Part shown: positions 1 to 6,888 of the stretch, one piece after another
How the letters are laid out: each line of letters starts with the position of its first letter
How positions within the stretch are numbered: position 1 is the stretch's first letter
Position numbers and translations under genes: made by a program
NCBI GenBank assembly: GCA_900320235.1
Contig: ONRO01000115.1
Coordinates: 1-11,318, forward strand
Direction: 5' to 3'
Origin: an uncultured Eubacteriales bacterium
GTDB lineage: Bacteria > Bacillota > Clostridia > Oscillospirales > Acutalibacteraceae
DNA: 11,318 bases
Notes under the pieces: model-generated
Databases searched by the model: none
What the model saw: the letters and a program-made list of their open reading frames with translations, nothing else
What the model was told of the DNA's origin: nothing

Positions 1-170
1 CAACACCTGCTGATACAACACCTGCAGCTACAACACCTGCAGGCACATCAGAAGCTGCTACCACACCTGCTACTGGTGACACAACATCTGCAATTGCTCT
101 CGTAGCTGTTGTACTTGCATCACTTGGTACAGCTGTTGTTATGACTAAGAAGGCTACATCTAAGGACTAA
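1..170 (+). CDS. C-terminal end of a sortase-anchored surface protein (partial)
   Basis: Only the last 55 full codons are in the window; the frame starts at base 3 and ends with TAA at 168-170. The visible part starts with a Thr/Pro/Ala-rich stretch containing repeated TTPA units, typical of a wall-spanning linker. It continues into TPATGD, a variant of the LPXTG sorting motif, then a hydrophobic stretch of about 17 residues (IALVAVVLASLGTAVVM) and a Lys-containing tail (TKKATSKD). This three-part layout is the standard cell-wall sorting signal cleaved between Thr and Gly by a sortase, so the product is probably displayed on the wall of a Gram-positive cell. The functional N-terminal domains are outside the window. 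The gene is convergent with the phage operon and appears to be host rather than phage. Confidence 0.8.
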   Translation, partial: TPADTTPAATTPAGTSEAATTPATGDTTSAIALVAVVLASLGTAVVMTKKATSKD

Positions 171-202
171 TCCTTTTTAAGTCAACATAACCAAAAGAAT
201 CA

Positions 203-236
203 GGCTGTCTGCTTTTTACGGCAGACAGCCTTTTTT
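203..236 (+). terminator. Rho-independent terminator of the surface-protein gene, possibly bidirectional
   Basis: A perfect 10-bp stem, GGCTGTCTGC (203-212) with GCAGACAGCC (221-230), encloses an 8-base loop and is followed by six T residues (231-236) on the plus strand. It lies 32 bases after the stop of the surface-protein gene. The last T is the first base of the complement of the stop codon of the convergent YmfQ-like gene. On the minus strand the same hairpin follows that stop but has only a poor T tract after it, so termination of the phage operon here is likely but weaker. Confidence 0.88.
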
Positions 237-706
237 CACGTTCTGAAATCAAGAGTTGTTGTAACAGGCATCATAGAGGACATATGCTCCCTGATCAGAT
301 TTTCCTGTTCGCTTGTCAGATTCTGATTCACTGTGACAATAACACTGCCGCTGCCTTCACTTACATCAGCGTCAATATTGTACAGATCAGAAAAATTGCT
401 GCGTATCATATCGGCTCCGTTTTCATTATTGAATGAAAGCGCCGTTATGATACTTTTTCTTTTTCCGGCAATACTGTCATCAGGAAAAATAACAGACACA
501 AGATTCATATATTCAGAAAGACCATCTGTACGCGCGGTCTGAACAAACATTTCCCTGTAAACAAGGTTCAGTTCATCCAGAATCCTGCCGAGGGCTTCTG
601 AAAATGAATAAAGCAGAGCATATACCACGCTTTCGCTGTCATTATCATAAATTCCGGAATTTCTTAGTTTATTTGAAAGATCATTGAACATCTGCGGATA
701 ATTCAT
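236..706 (-). CDS. YmfQ/XkdU-like baseplate protein (DUF2313-type)
   Basis: A 156-residue protein and the last gene of the operon. Its place directly after baseplate J, and an N-terminal helical region with the pattern ALLYSFSEALGRILDELNLV followed by a segment rich in D/G/L (TARTDGLSEYMNLV), fit the YmfQ/XkdU family. In Mu- and PBSX-type phages these proteins sit at the baseplate rim and link gpJ to tail fibres. It is somewhat shorter than typical members (around 190 residues). ATG at 704-706 is preceded by GAGGTGG at good spacing, and that site overlaps the end of the gpJ gene; the two genes are 2 bases apart. No fibre or fibre-chaperone gene follows, which is unusual because fibre genes normally come next. 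The family call rests on position and general pattern, not on a diagnostic motif. Confidence 0.68.
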   Translation of the reverse strand: MNYPQMFNDLSNKLRNSGIYDNDSESVVYALLYSFSEALGRILDELNLVYREMFVQTARTDGLSEYMNLVSVIFPDDSIAGKRKSIITALSFNNENGADMIRSNFSDLYNIDADVSEGSGSVIVTVNQNLTSEQENLIREHMSSMMPVTTTLDFRT

Positions 707-708
707 AT

Positions 709-1758
709 TCAGACCACCTCATTTACCGTGACAGTACCTGCTCTGAACACTGTCATATCAGAAGCAGTATTATCAGTAAGATTCGTAAAGCTGTAATTCA
801 GTACGCCTTCTGCTGAGATGATTCTTGCTCCAAGTTCAGCAGCAATAAAAGATTCACCGACACGCATTTCAGAGAAGTAACCCCGTATTTCCTGTGCGAC
901 CCTTTCGGTAACCTCCGACACAGCATATCCGTTTTTAACCTGAATATTAACAGTAATGTTTTTATACGAGGGTGTAGCATTCAAAACGGTAATCGTGATC
1001 CCCGGAATACGATATTTCTCGAGAAGTTCCCTGACCTGTAATAATACAGATGTGCTGACATTATTTCCTTTTCCTGAGACATAGACATTCATCTGTGACC
1101 CCTGAGAATCTGACACATTTGCAGACCATACATCATTTATACTCTCTGCAAGCTTCTGATAATATGCCTTGTTCATACCATTTGAAAGCTCTCTGTATGA
1201 TCTGATTATTCTTTCTCTGAGCTGTTCATCTGTTTCGTCATCAGTTCCGCCTGTAAAGGCAGATGAATTCGTAACGCTTATGCCGCTTGAAAAATATGTA
1301 ACAACAGTAGTAACTGTATCAGCTGCGACATTATATCTTCCCCCGCTGTAACGAGCATTTACTTCAACGAATGTGCTGCCCGTACCGCTCAGAATAGATG
1401 CCTGTGAAACACTTTCGTAATACAGCTGTCCGTCGCTCGTAGTAAACACAGTTCCCTGTGGTATAACGACATCATATTCAAGAGGAACATCCACTGAAAC
1501 ACGAACCGTACCAGATGCCTTACTGCCTGTTTTTCTTTCTAATCCTCTCTGAGCTGCATGATGATCAAGCGCTTCTCCGTGTGCACTTGACACAAACATA
1601 GCCGCCTTCAGCCAGTCAGCATAAGCCTCAAGAGAATACACCTCTCCTGCCATCAGACGAAGCAGTATTCCGGAGTCACATTCCTCATCGGGATCCGACC
1701 CTCTGATTTCAAAGTATTTATCCTTCATATTTTCAAGAATTTCATTATAATCCTGCAT
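709..1758 (-). CDS. Baseplate J-like protein (gpJ/XkdT family)
   Basis: A 349-residue protein of the baseplate J family (P2 gpJ, Mu gp47, PBSX XkdT), which forms the wedge part of the baseplate around the hub. The clearest signature is FTGGTDDETDEQLRERII near the middle of the chain, the hallmark segment of the family. N-terminal features also fit: DSGILLRLMAGEVYSLEAYADWL, a helical region, then GEALDHHAAQRGLERK and a beta-rich part with VIPQGTVFTTSDG. The length is typical. ATG at 1756-1758 has AAGGAGG six bases upstream. A 66-base gap separates it from the gp25-like gene, the largest gap in the operon. No damage is visible. Confidence 0.94.
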   Translation of the reverse strand: MQDYNEILENMKDKYFEIRGSDPDEECDSGILLRLMAGEVYSLEAYADWLKAAMFVSSAHGEALDHHAAQRGLERKTGSKASGTVRVSVDVPLEYDVVIPQGTVFTTSDGQLYYESVSQASILSGTGSTFVEVNARYSGGRYNVAADTVTTVVTYFSSGISVTNSSAFTGGTDDETDEQLRERIIRSYRELSNGMNKAYYQKLAESINDVWSANVSDSQGSQMNVYVSGKGNNVSTSVLLQVRELLEKYRIPGITITVLNATPSYKNITVNIQVKNGYAVSEVTERVAQEIRGYFSEMRVGESFIAAELGARIISAEGVLNYSFTNLTDNTASDMTVFRAGTVTVNEVV

Positions 1759-1824
1759 TCTTTTCCTCCTTATCCATGCAGATTTCCAGCACTCTCACAT
1801 ATTCGTTAAACCATAAGCAGAAAG

Positions 1825-2091
1825 CTATGATTCATTATTTCCCGGAATACCACTTATCAGATAATCCCTGCCGCCAACATCGACAATAATATGATCCCCG
1901 GAAATCTCTTTCAGCTCACAGAAAGGGAAAGCACCAATTGCATCTCTGAGCAGACCGGTAATATTCATACCGCTGTTATCTTTCAGATAAACATTACTTC
2001 CGAGATGCCTGTTGAAAATAAAACCGCCCCTGTGAGCCTTTACAGAGATATAAAGCTTTCTCCTGATATCCTTGAGGTCAGTCATATCCAT
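1825..2091 (-). CDS. gp25/gpW-like baseplate wedge protein
   Basis: An 88-residue protein placed between the spike and gpJ genes, exactly where the T4 gp25/P2 gpW-like protein (functionally XkdS) sits in contractile-tail clusters. The central segment (RGGFIFNRHLGSNVYL) resembles the conserved part of the family, in which a Gly-rich turn is followed by a loop ending in an LGS/FGS-type motif. In contractile systems this protein nucleates the sheath and joins gpJ in the wedge. I chose ATG at 2089-2091 because GGAGG at 2099-2103 lies 7 bases upstream; the in-frame GTG two codons earlier is too close to that site. The gene starts 2 bases after the spike stop. It ends with TAG at 1825-1827. Keeping a sheath-nucleating protein when no sheath gene is present is odd. 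Confidence 0.72.
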   Translation of the reverse strand: MDMTDLKDIRRKLYISVKAHRGGFIFNRHLGSNVYLKDNSGMNITGLLRDAIGAFPFCELKEISGDHIIVDVGGRDYLISGIPGNNES

Positions 2092-2093
2092 AC

Positions 2094-2429
2094 TCACACC
2101 TCCCTGCCGTTGATATAAACATTCCCATCATTAGCAAGCCTGATAGAAGCACCTCCGTCAGACATGATAAGCACCTCACCCGGTTCAATATTATTTTCAT
2201 AGTAAGGCACCCTGACACCTATACACATCTGTCTGCCGTCAGCCGGAATGATCACCAGATTATTATTTTTTCCCGGGACGCTGATTATCCCGGGAGGATT
2301 CACTATCTCACACTGACCCTTTCCCTGTGCAGAAACAGCAGATACCCTCGTATCTATACCATTGTCAGAAGCCGCTGTTTCTGCAACAGAGGCGCTTTTT
2401 CTTCTTCTGATATTCCTGCTAAGCCACAT
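2094..2429 (-). CDS. Baseplate spike protein, gpV/Mu gp45-like
   Basis: A 111-residue protein. A basic N-terminus (SRNIRRRKS) is followed by an OB-fold-like stretch with PPGIISVPGKNNN and a C-terminal segment GEVLIMSDGGASIRLANDGNVYINGREV. The last pattern, a GE..I.S.GG..I.L..DG.I.I.G repeat, is typical of the start of the trimeric beta-helix in Mu gp45/P2 gpV-type spikes. The protein is short and ends soon after this segment, with no long needle and no visible HxH iron-binding tip. It would therefore form a short, blunt spike. ATG at 2427-2429 lies inside the end of the upstream hub gene (11-base overlap). A DUF2577 (XkdR) assignment was considered but the DG repeat fits gp45 better. Confidence 0.72.
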   Translation of the reverse strand: MWLSRNIRRRKSASVAETAASDNGIDTRVSAVSAQGKGQCEIVNPPGIISVPGKNNNLVIIPADGRQMCIGVRVPYYENNIEPGEVLIMSDGGASIRLANDGNVYINGREV

Positions 2430-3342
2430 TCATTTTCACCCCCGCAGTTATTTTTGTTCTGATGCCGTTTTCACCGGCTGTAATACAAATTTCCCTGACA
2501 TAAAACCTGTCCGTTTCACCCTCAGGGATCACGATATCTCCGGCTTTTGCTCTGACAGCGCCTGTACATTCAAGAGTGAGACTTCCTGCTTTATCAGCAG
2601 CCTTCTTCAGCATCTGAGTTATCTCATCGAAGCTTATTTTCCTGCTGCCGACAGCATTATAATACCTCACCCTTTTTGTACCGAGTTTTTCAGCATAATC
2701 CGAGCTGAGATGAAGATCATATCCGCCGGAATTACAGGTCCTCACATAGATATCAGATACGATCATACTTTTTTTAAGCTTTCGTTCAACAGAGATAATC
2801 CTGCTTTTTCCGATATGTATTATCTGCGGACTGTTATCTCCGCTGATATCTATTACTCCGTCATTGGTAACACAGGGTTTTGTTCCTGTAAAAGACCTGC
2901 AGAATTCCTCCAGGACCTTCCATTCACTCATACCCTTTGTAATATTAAGTTCCCCGTTGAAAGCATTTGCCGGACCGATAAACGAGCTAAAGCCAAGCGG
3001 GCGGAAATGCTTTTCAAATATAAGATCAAATGACGGCAGACAGTAGCTCTGCGGCTTTGCCTCATTGTCAAGCAGCAGAGCTTCTATTGTTCTTGCCCTG
3101 ATCTCAAGATAGCTGCCTGTTTCGCCGGTATATTCTGTCAGCTCGTCGATAATACCGCAGAACAATGCATCTCCGTCAAGTTCGGCACTGCATGAAAAAA
3201 AATCTGCCGTTTTTCCGCGCCGCTCAAACCTTGCATATAAGGAATCAGCGGGAGCATCTTCAGAGCTAAGGAATCGCATGATCAGAGGAGATAATTCTTC
3301 AATAATTCTTCCCGACTTACTGCGTATCAGTATTTTCAACAT
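2419..3342 (-). CDS. Baseplate hub protein, gpD/XkdQ-like
   Basis: A 307-residue protein between the LysM protein and the spike, the normal position of the late-control gpD/XkdQ/gp27-like hub, a trimer joining the tube end to the spike. Internal features agree: an N-terminal half with ARFERRGKTADFF and a GIIDELTEYTGETGSYLEIRAR barrel-like segment, then ALLLDNEAKPQSY, then a helix and KVLEEFCRSFTGTKPCVTNDGVIDI. This sequence of motifs recurs in the gpD/XkdQ family, where the segment before the second barrel contains an EWxVxxxFC/L helix. ATG at 3340-3342 overlaps the stop of the LysM gene. Its ribosome binding site (GGAGA) is rather distant, so expression probably depends on coupling. No lysozyme domain is visible. 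Confidence 0.8.
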   Translation of the reverse strand: MLKILIRSKSGRIIEELSPLIMRFLSSEDAPADSLYARFERRGKTADFFSCSAELDGDALFCGIIDELTEYTGETGSYLEIRARTIEALLLDNEAKPQSYCLPSFDLIFEKHFRPLGFSSFIGPANAFNGELNITKGMSEWKVLEEFCRSFTGTKPCVTNDGVIDISGDNSPQIIHIGKSRIISVERKLKKSMIVSDIYVRTCNSGGYDLHLSSDYAEKLGTKRVRYYNAVGSRKISFDEITQMLKKAADKAGSLTLECTGAVRAKAGDIVIPEGETDRFYVREICITAGENGIRTKITAGVKMNVA

Positions 3343-3851
3343 AGATTGACTCTTTCATCTCCTTTCACAGGCAGATCAGGTCTTCTGATATGCGGATTAA
3401 GCCTGACAAGAGTATCAATATTCAACCCGAATCTGAAAGAATAATCCCATAGCGTAGATTCATCATCTCCGAAAATCACCCTTCTCAGCCCATCCGCATT
3501 GTTTTTTCTGCAACCGACAAATTCAAAAGAATAGCTGACAGCATTTTCCGTATCGTCACAAACGAGTTCAAGCTTTTTAAGGACAGCAAAAAGCGGCTTT
3601 TGTGCAGGAAGATAAAGCACAGCAGCATTTCCCAGCTTTGCCCTCAGCTTTTCATAAACCGCGACGCAGTTATTCCCCGGAAAACAGCCGCTGCCGCTGA
3701 TAACAACAGGCTTTGCGCCGATAAGAGATACATCAGTGATGCCGTCAGAAGTCAATGCGCTGCTGATCCTGTTTTCATTGTGTATCCTGATGATCGAAGG
3801 GTTAAGAGGAAAAACAAAATCGCCGAAGCTCATCATTCCGTCACAGTTCAT
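3336..3851 (-). CDS. XkdP-like LysM tail protein
   Basis: A 171-residue protein. The N-terminal part (about residues 1-120) begins with a GDFVFPLNPSIIRI beta segment and ends with AVSYSFEFVGC, a pattern found in XkdP/P2 gpX-like proteins. The C-terminal segment, about residues 132-170, is a LysM domain: STLWDYSFRFGLNIDTLVRLNP followed by a Pro-rich turn and RVNL. In PBSX and related phages this protein follows the tape-measure gene and caps the hub, and its LysM is thought to help assemble or anchor the tail tip. ATG at 3849-3851 has GAGGAGG 7 bases upstream and overlaps the stop of the 49-residue gene as ATGA. Here it follows a tiny ORF instead of a tape measure. Confidence 0.83.
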   Translation of the reverse strand: MNCDGMMSFGDFVFPLNPSIIRIHNENRISSALTSDGITDVSLIGAKPVVISGSGCFPGNNCVAVYEKLRAKLGNAAVLYLPAQKPLFAVLKKLELVCDDTENAVSYSFEFVGCRKNNADGLRRVIFGDDESTLWDYSFRFGLNIDTLVRLNPHIRRPDLPVKGDERVNLC

Positions 3852-3997
3852 TGCAATTCCTCCTCAACAGCTAATTCTCTTTCATATCTGAGCAAATCAT
3901 TTCTGATCAGCTCGGATATTCTTTCGGTTATTTCAAATTCATTCATATCTTCACGCAAATCAGATATCAATTCCAGATCTTTATCATAATCAGTCAT
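3848..3997 (-). CDS. 49-residue acidic protein at the tail-assembly-chaperone position
   Basis: A short but well-supported gene: ATG at 3995-3997, GGAGG 7 bases upstream, start overlapping the previous stop (ATGA), and its own stop overlapping the ATG of the LysM gene (again ATGA). The product starts MTDYDKDLELISDLREDM and is highly charged, with 13 or more Asp/Glu residues and no Cys. It is predicted to be mainly helical. In contractile and siphophage clusters the tail-assembly chaperone and tape measure sit between tube and LysM/hub genes, so this could be a reduced chaperone. No sequence motif proves that. It is too short to act as a tape measure in any usual way. Confidence 0.72.
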   Translation of the reverse strand: MTDYDKDLELISDLREDMNEFEITERISELIRNDLLRYERELAVEEELQ

Positions 3998-4380
3998 TCC
4001 GTTTCCTCCGTTATCATTCTGACTGCCCTTGCAGAAATATGCTCACAAAAGCTCTTTTCATCTGCGGCAGCAAGAAAATCCTCCCACATACAGCCAAAAA
4101 GAGAAATTTTTCTGCCGTCAACAGAAGCTTCAAGTGTAAAATTATCAAGATCAGCAAAATTGCAGTTTGCAAAAGGCTTCAAGAACCTGATACCTTCAAG
4201 CATGACCTTGTATGAAATATTTTTTCTGCAAAGTGCAGAAGGCCTGGCGCTGAAACACGTTCTGACCTCCTTCACTTCAGAGAGCCTTCTGATTTCAAGC
4301 TTTTTTGCCTGCATCACCCTGCTTTCATTAACAGCGATAATAACATCTCTTGCACAAACACATTTTTCAGAATTAATAAT
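3994..4380 (-). CDS. Small tail-tube-like protein with apparent AUU start
   Basis: The frame is open from 4380 to the stop at 3994-3996 (128 residues). No ATG/GTG/TTG lies near the ribosome binding site: the first are GTG at 4317 and ATG at 4314, both poorly placed. GGAGG at 4388-4392 lies exactly 7 bases before ATT at 4378-4380, in frame. Residues encoded upstream of 4317 read naturally into the protein. The pattern INSEKCVC, then KEVRTCFSARPS, then NISYKVMLEGIRF, then LDNFTLEASVDGRKISLFGCMWEDF resembles short beta-rich tail-tube proteins. In those a Y.V.L strand is followed by F.L....GR.I...GC.W, and the gene position fits a tube. It is shorter than PBSX XkdM (about 147). If AUU is not used, the product starts at 4317 or 4314 (107 or 106 residues). 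Confidence 0.62.
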   Translation of the reverse strand: MINSEKCVCARDVIIAVNESRVMQAKKLEIRRLSEVKEVRTCFSARPSALCRKNISYKVMLEGIRFLKPFANCNFADLDNFTLEASVDGRKISLFGCMWEDFLAAADEKSFCEHISARAVRMITEETE

Positions 4381-4384
4381 AAGC

Positions 4385-4777
4385 TCACCTCCGCATCTGC
4401 GCTCTTATTCCTACGCTTACCTGTGTTTCATAGCAAAGCAGCTCTTTATTGAAGCTGCAGCCTGCTGATGAAATACCTGTTATCATTTTTTCGTTATCAG
4501 AATCAATAATTCCGTTGCAAAGTCTCTGTGAAGCATCCAGACAGACAGCTGCGCCTGAAGTTTCTGCAGAAAGAACAGTAAAACAGATCATTTCAATAAC
4601 AACCGGATTTTCAGCGCCAAGAAGAAATTCCTGACAGTCCTTTTTGACAGAAATCAGCACAAAGGTCTTGTCAAGCGGAAATGGGAGCTCATGGATTCCG
4701 CCGCCAAAGATAACATCAAAGCCATTTTCCTGAGCGATAAGTCTGACCTTTGCGGCAAGAGTATCAGCATAACTCAT
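4385..4777 (-). CDS. Tail-terminator/neck-like protein (hypothetical)
   Basis: A 130-residue protein between the head-closure-like and tube-like genes, the usual location of the tail terminator. It opens with a helix (MSYADTLAAKVRLIAQENGF), then a strand pair with PFPLDKTFVLISVK, a middle VIEMICFTVLSA strand and a C-terminal strand region YETQVSVGIRAQ. This helix-plus-beta layout is compatible with terminator or neck proteins, which cap the tube at the head side. I do not recognise a diagnostic motif, so the function is inferred from position and secondary-structure pattern. ATG at 4775-4777 is preceded by GGGGGTG, which overlaps the end of the upstream gene; the gap is 4 bases. Confidence 0.6.
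   Translation of the reverse strand: MSYADTLAAKVRLIAQENGFDVIFGGGIHELPFPLDKTFVLISVKKDCQEFLLGAENPVVIEMICFTVLSAETSGAAVCLDASQRLCNGIIDSDNEKMITGISSAGCSFNKELLCYETQVSVGIRAQMRR
4388..4392 (-). promoter_or_regulatory. Ribosome binding site pointing to an AUU start
   Basis: Minus-strand GGAGG overlaps the end of the upstream gene (stop TGA at 4385-4387). Seven bases later comes ATT (4378-4380), in frame with the tube-like protein. No usual start codon is within 60 bases downstream in that frame. AUU starts are known mainly from infC, where initiation factor 3 limits their use. Confidence 0.6.
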
Positions 4778-4781
4778 AAAA

Positions 4782-5111
4782 TCACACCCCCGGTCTGACC
4801 TGTCTTACACAGGCTTTGATATAATTTCCCCAGATACTTCTGAATTCATCCTTCCATAATACATAGTATTCATTTTCACCATCGCTGACAGTATCGCCCC
4901 TGACCGTATTTTTCAACAGATCTGACACACAGTATATATAGTAACAGTAAGGATCGCTCAAGGCATCGCCAAGATGAGCGACCCCGCCGTCAGATTTATG
5001 TCTGTCCCTTGAAGAAATAATAAGGCCATATCCCGAAACTGCAGTTCCTTCCTTAACAATTGTCAGCCTGACGCCATATTTTTCAAAAAGCTTCGGAATA
5101 TTCAAAGTCAT
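4782..5111 (-). CDS. Head-closure-like connector protein
   Basis: A 109-residue protein directly after the head-tail adaptor. The order adaptor, closure (stopper), terminator is common in HK97-type clusters, and the size matches small head-closure proteins (about 110). The sequence is beta-rich in its second half (NEYYVLWKDEFRSIWGNYIKACVRQV), as expected of a small barrel, with an N-terminal segment MTLNIPKLFEKYGVRLTIV. The open frame runs farther upstream to 5210, but that would overlap the adaptor gene. ATG at 5109-5111 has GGGAG about 9 bases upstream and leaves a 4-base gap after the adaptor stop. The role is inferred mainly from gene order. Confidence 0.62.
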   Translation of the reverse strand: MTLNIPKLFEKYGVRLTIVKEGTAVSGYGLIISSRDRHKSDGGVAHLGDALSDPYCYYIYCVSDLLKNTVRGDTVSDGENEYYVLWKDEFRSIWGNYIKACVRQVRPGV

Positions 5112-5115
5112 AAGT

Positions 5116-5478
5116 TCACACTCCCTTAAAAACAAAGCTGTTATCCTCAAGGCAGTCCTGAAGTCTGTCGAATGCATCTCTGCACAGCTTTTCAGCCGCA
5201 TCGACAGCATCCATTCCGACCGACTTCACCGTAATATCGCCTATTTTCACCTCGCTTGCATTACCATCGGTCAGGACAGCAAGGGTATACCTGTAATAAG
5301 CCAGAGCTGCAGCGGCATATTCAGCTCTGCCGCCGCAGATATGCATATTGACTTTGTCGGACAGTCTGAAGCCTACATAATCAGCAGCAGTTTCGCAAAA
5401 GCTTCTGTAAGCAATTGCAGATTCCTGTCCGAGTCCTGACAGACGGCAGAATATATCCATGATCTTTTCAATATCCAA
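5116..5478 (-). CDS. Head-tail adaptor (gp6-like connector)
   Basis: A 120-residue, mostly helical protein immediately after the capsid gene, where the gp6/gp15-type adaptor that docks under the portal is normally found. An N-terminal helix bundle (AIAYRSFCETAADYVGFRL, then AEYAAAALAYYRYTLAVL) is followed by a short beta turn, DGNASEVKIGDITVKSV, and a C-terminal helix (AAEKLCRDAFDRLQDCL). This helix, small hairpin, helix arrangement is typical of adaptor proteins. The start is TTG at 5476-5478: AGGAGG at 5487-5492 lies 8 bases upstream and no better ATG is near. The ribosome binding site overlaps the end of the capsid gene. Confidence 0.7.
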   Translation of the reverse strand: MDIEKIMDIFCRLSGLGQESAIAYRSFCETAADYVGFRLSDKVNMHICGGRAEYAAAALAYYRYTLAVLTDGNASEVKIGDITVKSVGMDAVDAAEKLCRDAFDRLQDCLEDNSFVFKGV

Positions 5479-5491
5479 CCGTCATTCCTCC

Positions 5492-6502
5492 TCAGTATGT
5501 AAGCACCTTTGCAGAATCAGGGAAGATCTTTGCAAAGCCAGTGATACAGCTGATCGAAGCTCTTTCAAGCTGTCTGTCGATAAGCTTGTCGTGATCTGTA
5601 ATGATACCGCCCGACTGCACCATTTCAAGGGCACAGTTCTTGTCAAGACCGATAATTCTGTCCCCGGTCATACCCGGCGTATGCAGAAGATTTGCACCGA
5701 GAGGAGTGATCATTCTGCCGGTTGAATGGAAATTAAGGCCAGCCACAGAATCCTTCATTTCGGTCATGCCAAGAAGCTTTTTCATACCATCTGTGGGAGC
5801 AAGCAGTGTATTAAGCTCATAGGGAGAAAGCTCAGCCCAGAGCTTGACAAGATCATCATAGGAAACACTGCCGCTGACAGCAGTACTGACCGTCTGAGCC
5901 GCACCGCTGCTGCCGTCACCGCTGATAAGCACGTTGACAGCGTCATTGAGCTGCTGCCTTGCGATATATGCACCGATCTGTCTGAGTGTCACAGTAAAGA
6001 GATCGAGCTTCTGGAATTTAACAGCTTCATATGAAGCAACAAGCATTCTGCCTCTTTTCTGCAGCTTGACAAGATGATCTCCTGCCCTGATCTTAGTCTG
6101 CGGAAGGTAAGCACCCTCAGATACAGGCTTGAGCGACTTATCATCCTCGCTCGGGACAGAAACGACAGAGCGGTAATCCATACCATCGATAACAGTCTTT
6201 GCAGCAATGATATCCGGAAGGATATCAGCTCTTTCCATACCCTGCTTTACAGCTCGTGAAACATATTCAGGAAAAAGCGCTGCGCTGTCGCTTGTCTGAA
6301 AGAATTTGCTCACCGTATCGGAGCCGGGACCGCCGACCTTGATATCAAAGCGCTTGAGCTGACGCTGATATGCGTCAAGTCCCTCAAGCTCGGTATTCCT
6401 GTAATTTTCAGAAGGGTCAAGATGCTCAAGAACATCTGTAAAAGAACATGACGCACCGGTATACATACCCTTTTCAAGTTTTATATTGTCAAAATATGCC
6501 AT
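5492..6502 (-). CDS. Major capsid protein, HK97 fold
   Basis: A 336-residue protein directly after the decoration-like gene and before the adaptor. It forms the icosahedral shell. An N-terminal helical delta-like region (about 1-60) is followed by KFFQTSDSAALFPEYVSRAVKQGM, a motif recurrent in capsid proteins of Clostridia phages. Later parts show a spine-helix region (ESYEAVKFQK-like stretch near ASYEAVKFQKLDLF) and GAYIARQQLNDAVNVLISGDG, a long helix ending in a Gly-rich turn. The P-domain strand TPLGANLLHTPGM and closing strands follow. ATG at 6500-6502 has AGGAG about 11 bases upstream. The length suits a capsid without a long fused scaffold, consistent with scaffold being encoded at the end of the protease gene. 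Confidence 0.88.
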   Translation of the reverse strand: MAYFDNIKLEKGMYTGASCSFTDVLEHLDPSENYRNTELEGLDAYQRQLKRFDIKVGGPGSDTVSKFFQTSDSAALFPEYVSRAVKQGMERADILPDIIAAKTVIDGMDYRSVVSVPSEDDKSLKPVSEGAYLPQTKIRAGDHLVKLQKRGRMLVASYEAVKFQKLDLFTVTLRQIGAYIARQQLNDAVNVLISGDGSSGAAQTVSTAVSGSVSYDDLVKLWAELSPYELNTLLAPTDGMKKLLGMTEMKDSVAGLNFHSTGRMITPLGANLLHTPGMTGDRIIGLDKNCALEMVQSGGIITDHDKLIDRQLERASISCITGFAKIFPDSAKVLTY

Positions 6503-6541
6503 ATTAAATAAATCTCCTTTTCTGAATAAATAAAATTGTGA

Positions 6542-6874
6542 TCAAAGAATGATACCTGCAGTCTGCGCAGCGGTATCCACATCAACAACAAGGAATTCCC
6601 TGCCGTTTGAATTGTCAGCCTTGATCTTTCCAGCCTCAGCAGAAAGCTTGCAGAAACCGACTTCCGGCAAAACAGAGTAACCCACTCTTGCAAAGCCGTC
6701 AAGCTGCACAGAAGCAAAGCCGTTTCTGACTGAAACACAGATTCCGCAGAAATCACCGTTTGCCTTCTGAACAACTCCGTTTCCGGTGATCATTACAGGA
6801 TCACCCGCAGCGATCTCACCGTTTGTTTCAAAGGTAAGAACATTCTCACCATAACCGTTAAAGCATACATTCAT
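6542..6874 (-). CDS. Head decoration-like protein
   Basis: A 110-residue, beta-rich, Gly-rich protein between protease-scaffold and capsid genes, the normal site of head decoration or stabilisation proteins. The chain has paired strands: MNVCFNGYGENVLTF, a GDPVMITGNGVVQKA turn, FCGICVSVRNGFASVQLDGFARVGYS, then a C-terminal GREFLVVDVD strand. I associate this layout with small capsid-associated proteins of Clostridia phages, but no catalytic motif exists to test it. It probably binds the outer capsid surface as trimers. ATG at 6872-6874 has AGGAGG 9 bases upstream, starting right after the stop of the protease gene; a 39-base gap precedes the capsid gene. Confidence 0.66.
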   Translation of the reverse strand: MNVCFNGYGENVLTFETNGEIAAGDPVMITGNGVVQKANGDFCGICVSVRNGFASVQLDGFARVGYSVLPEVGFCKLSAEAGKIKADNSNGREFLVVDVDTAAQTAGIIL

Positions 6875-6888
6875 AATAAAAGTCCTCC

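Noticed and set aside
1759..1824. Possible very small gene between the gp25-like gene and gpJ
   Set aside because: One frame stays open for about 28 codons and ends in gpJ, but there is no start codon with a ribosome binding site. It could be a leftover of a lost gene, but nothing supports a product.
2274..2297. Two CCCGGG palindromes close together in the spike gene
   Set aside because: They fall in coding sequence for repeated PG-type residues and have no further symmetry, so they look like coding coincidence.
2362..3033. A 223-codon open frame on the plus strand inside the hub and spike genes
   Set aside because: It lies wholly antisense to two well-supported, coupled genes. It has a biased composition rich in Ser, Phe, Ile and Cys typical of a reverse-strand shadow, and no ribosome binding site of the kind seen elsewhere here.
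5112..5210. Longer N-terminus for the head-closure-like gene
   Set aside because: It would overlap the adaptor gene by about 95 bases. ATG at 5111 has GGGAG at good spacing and fits the close-packed style of the operon.
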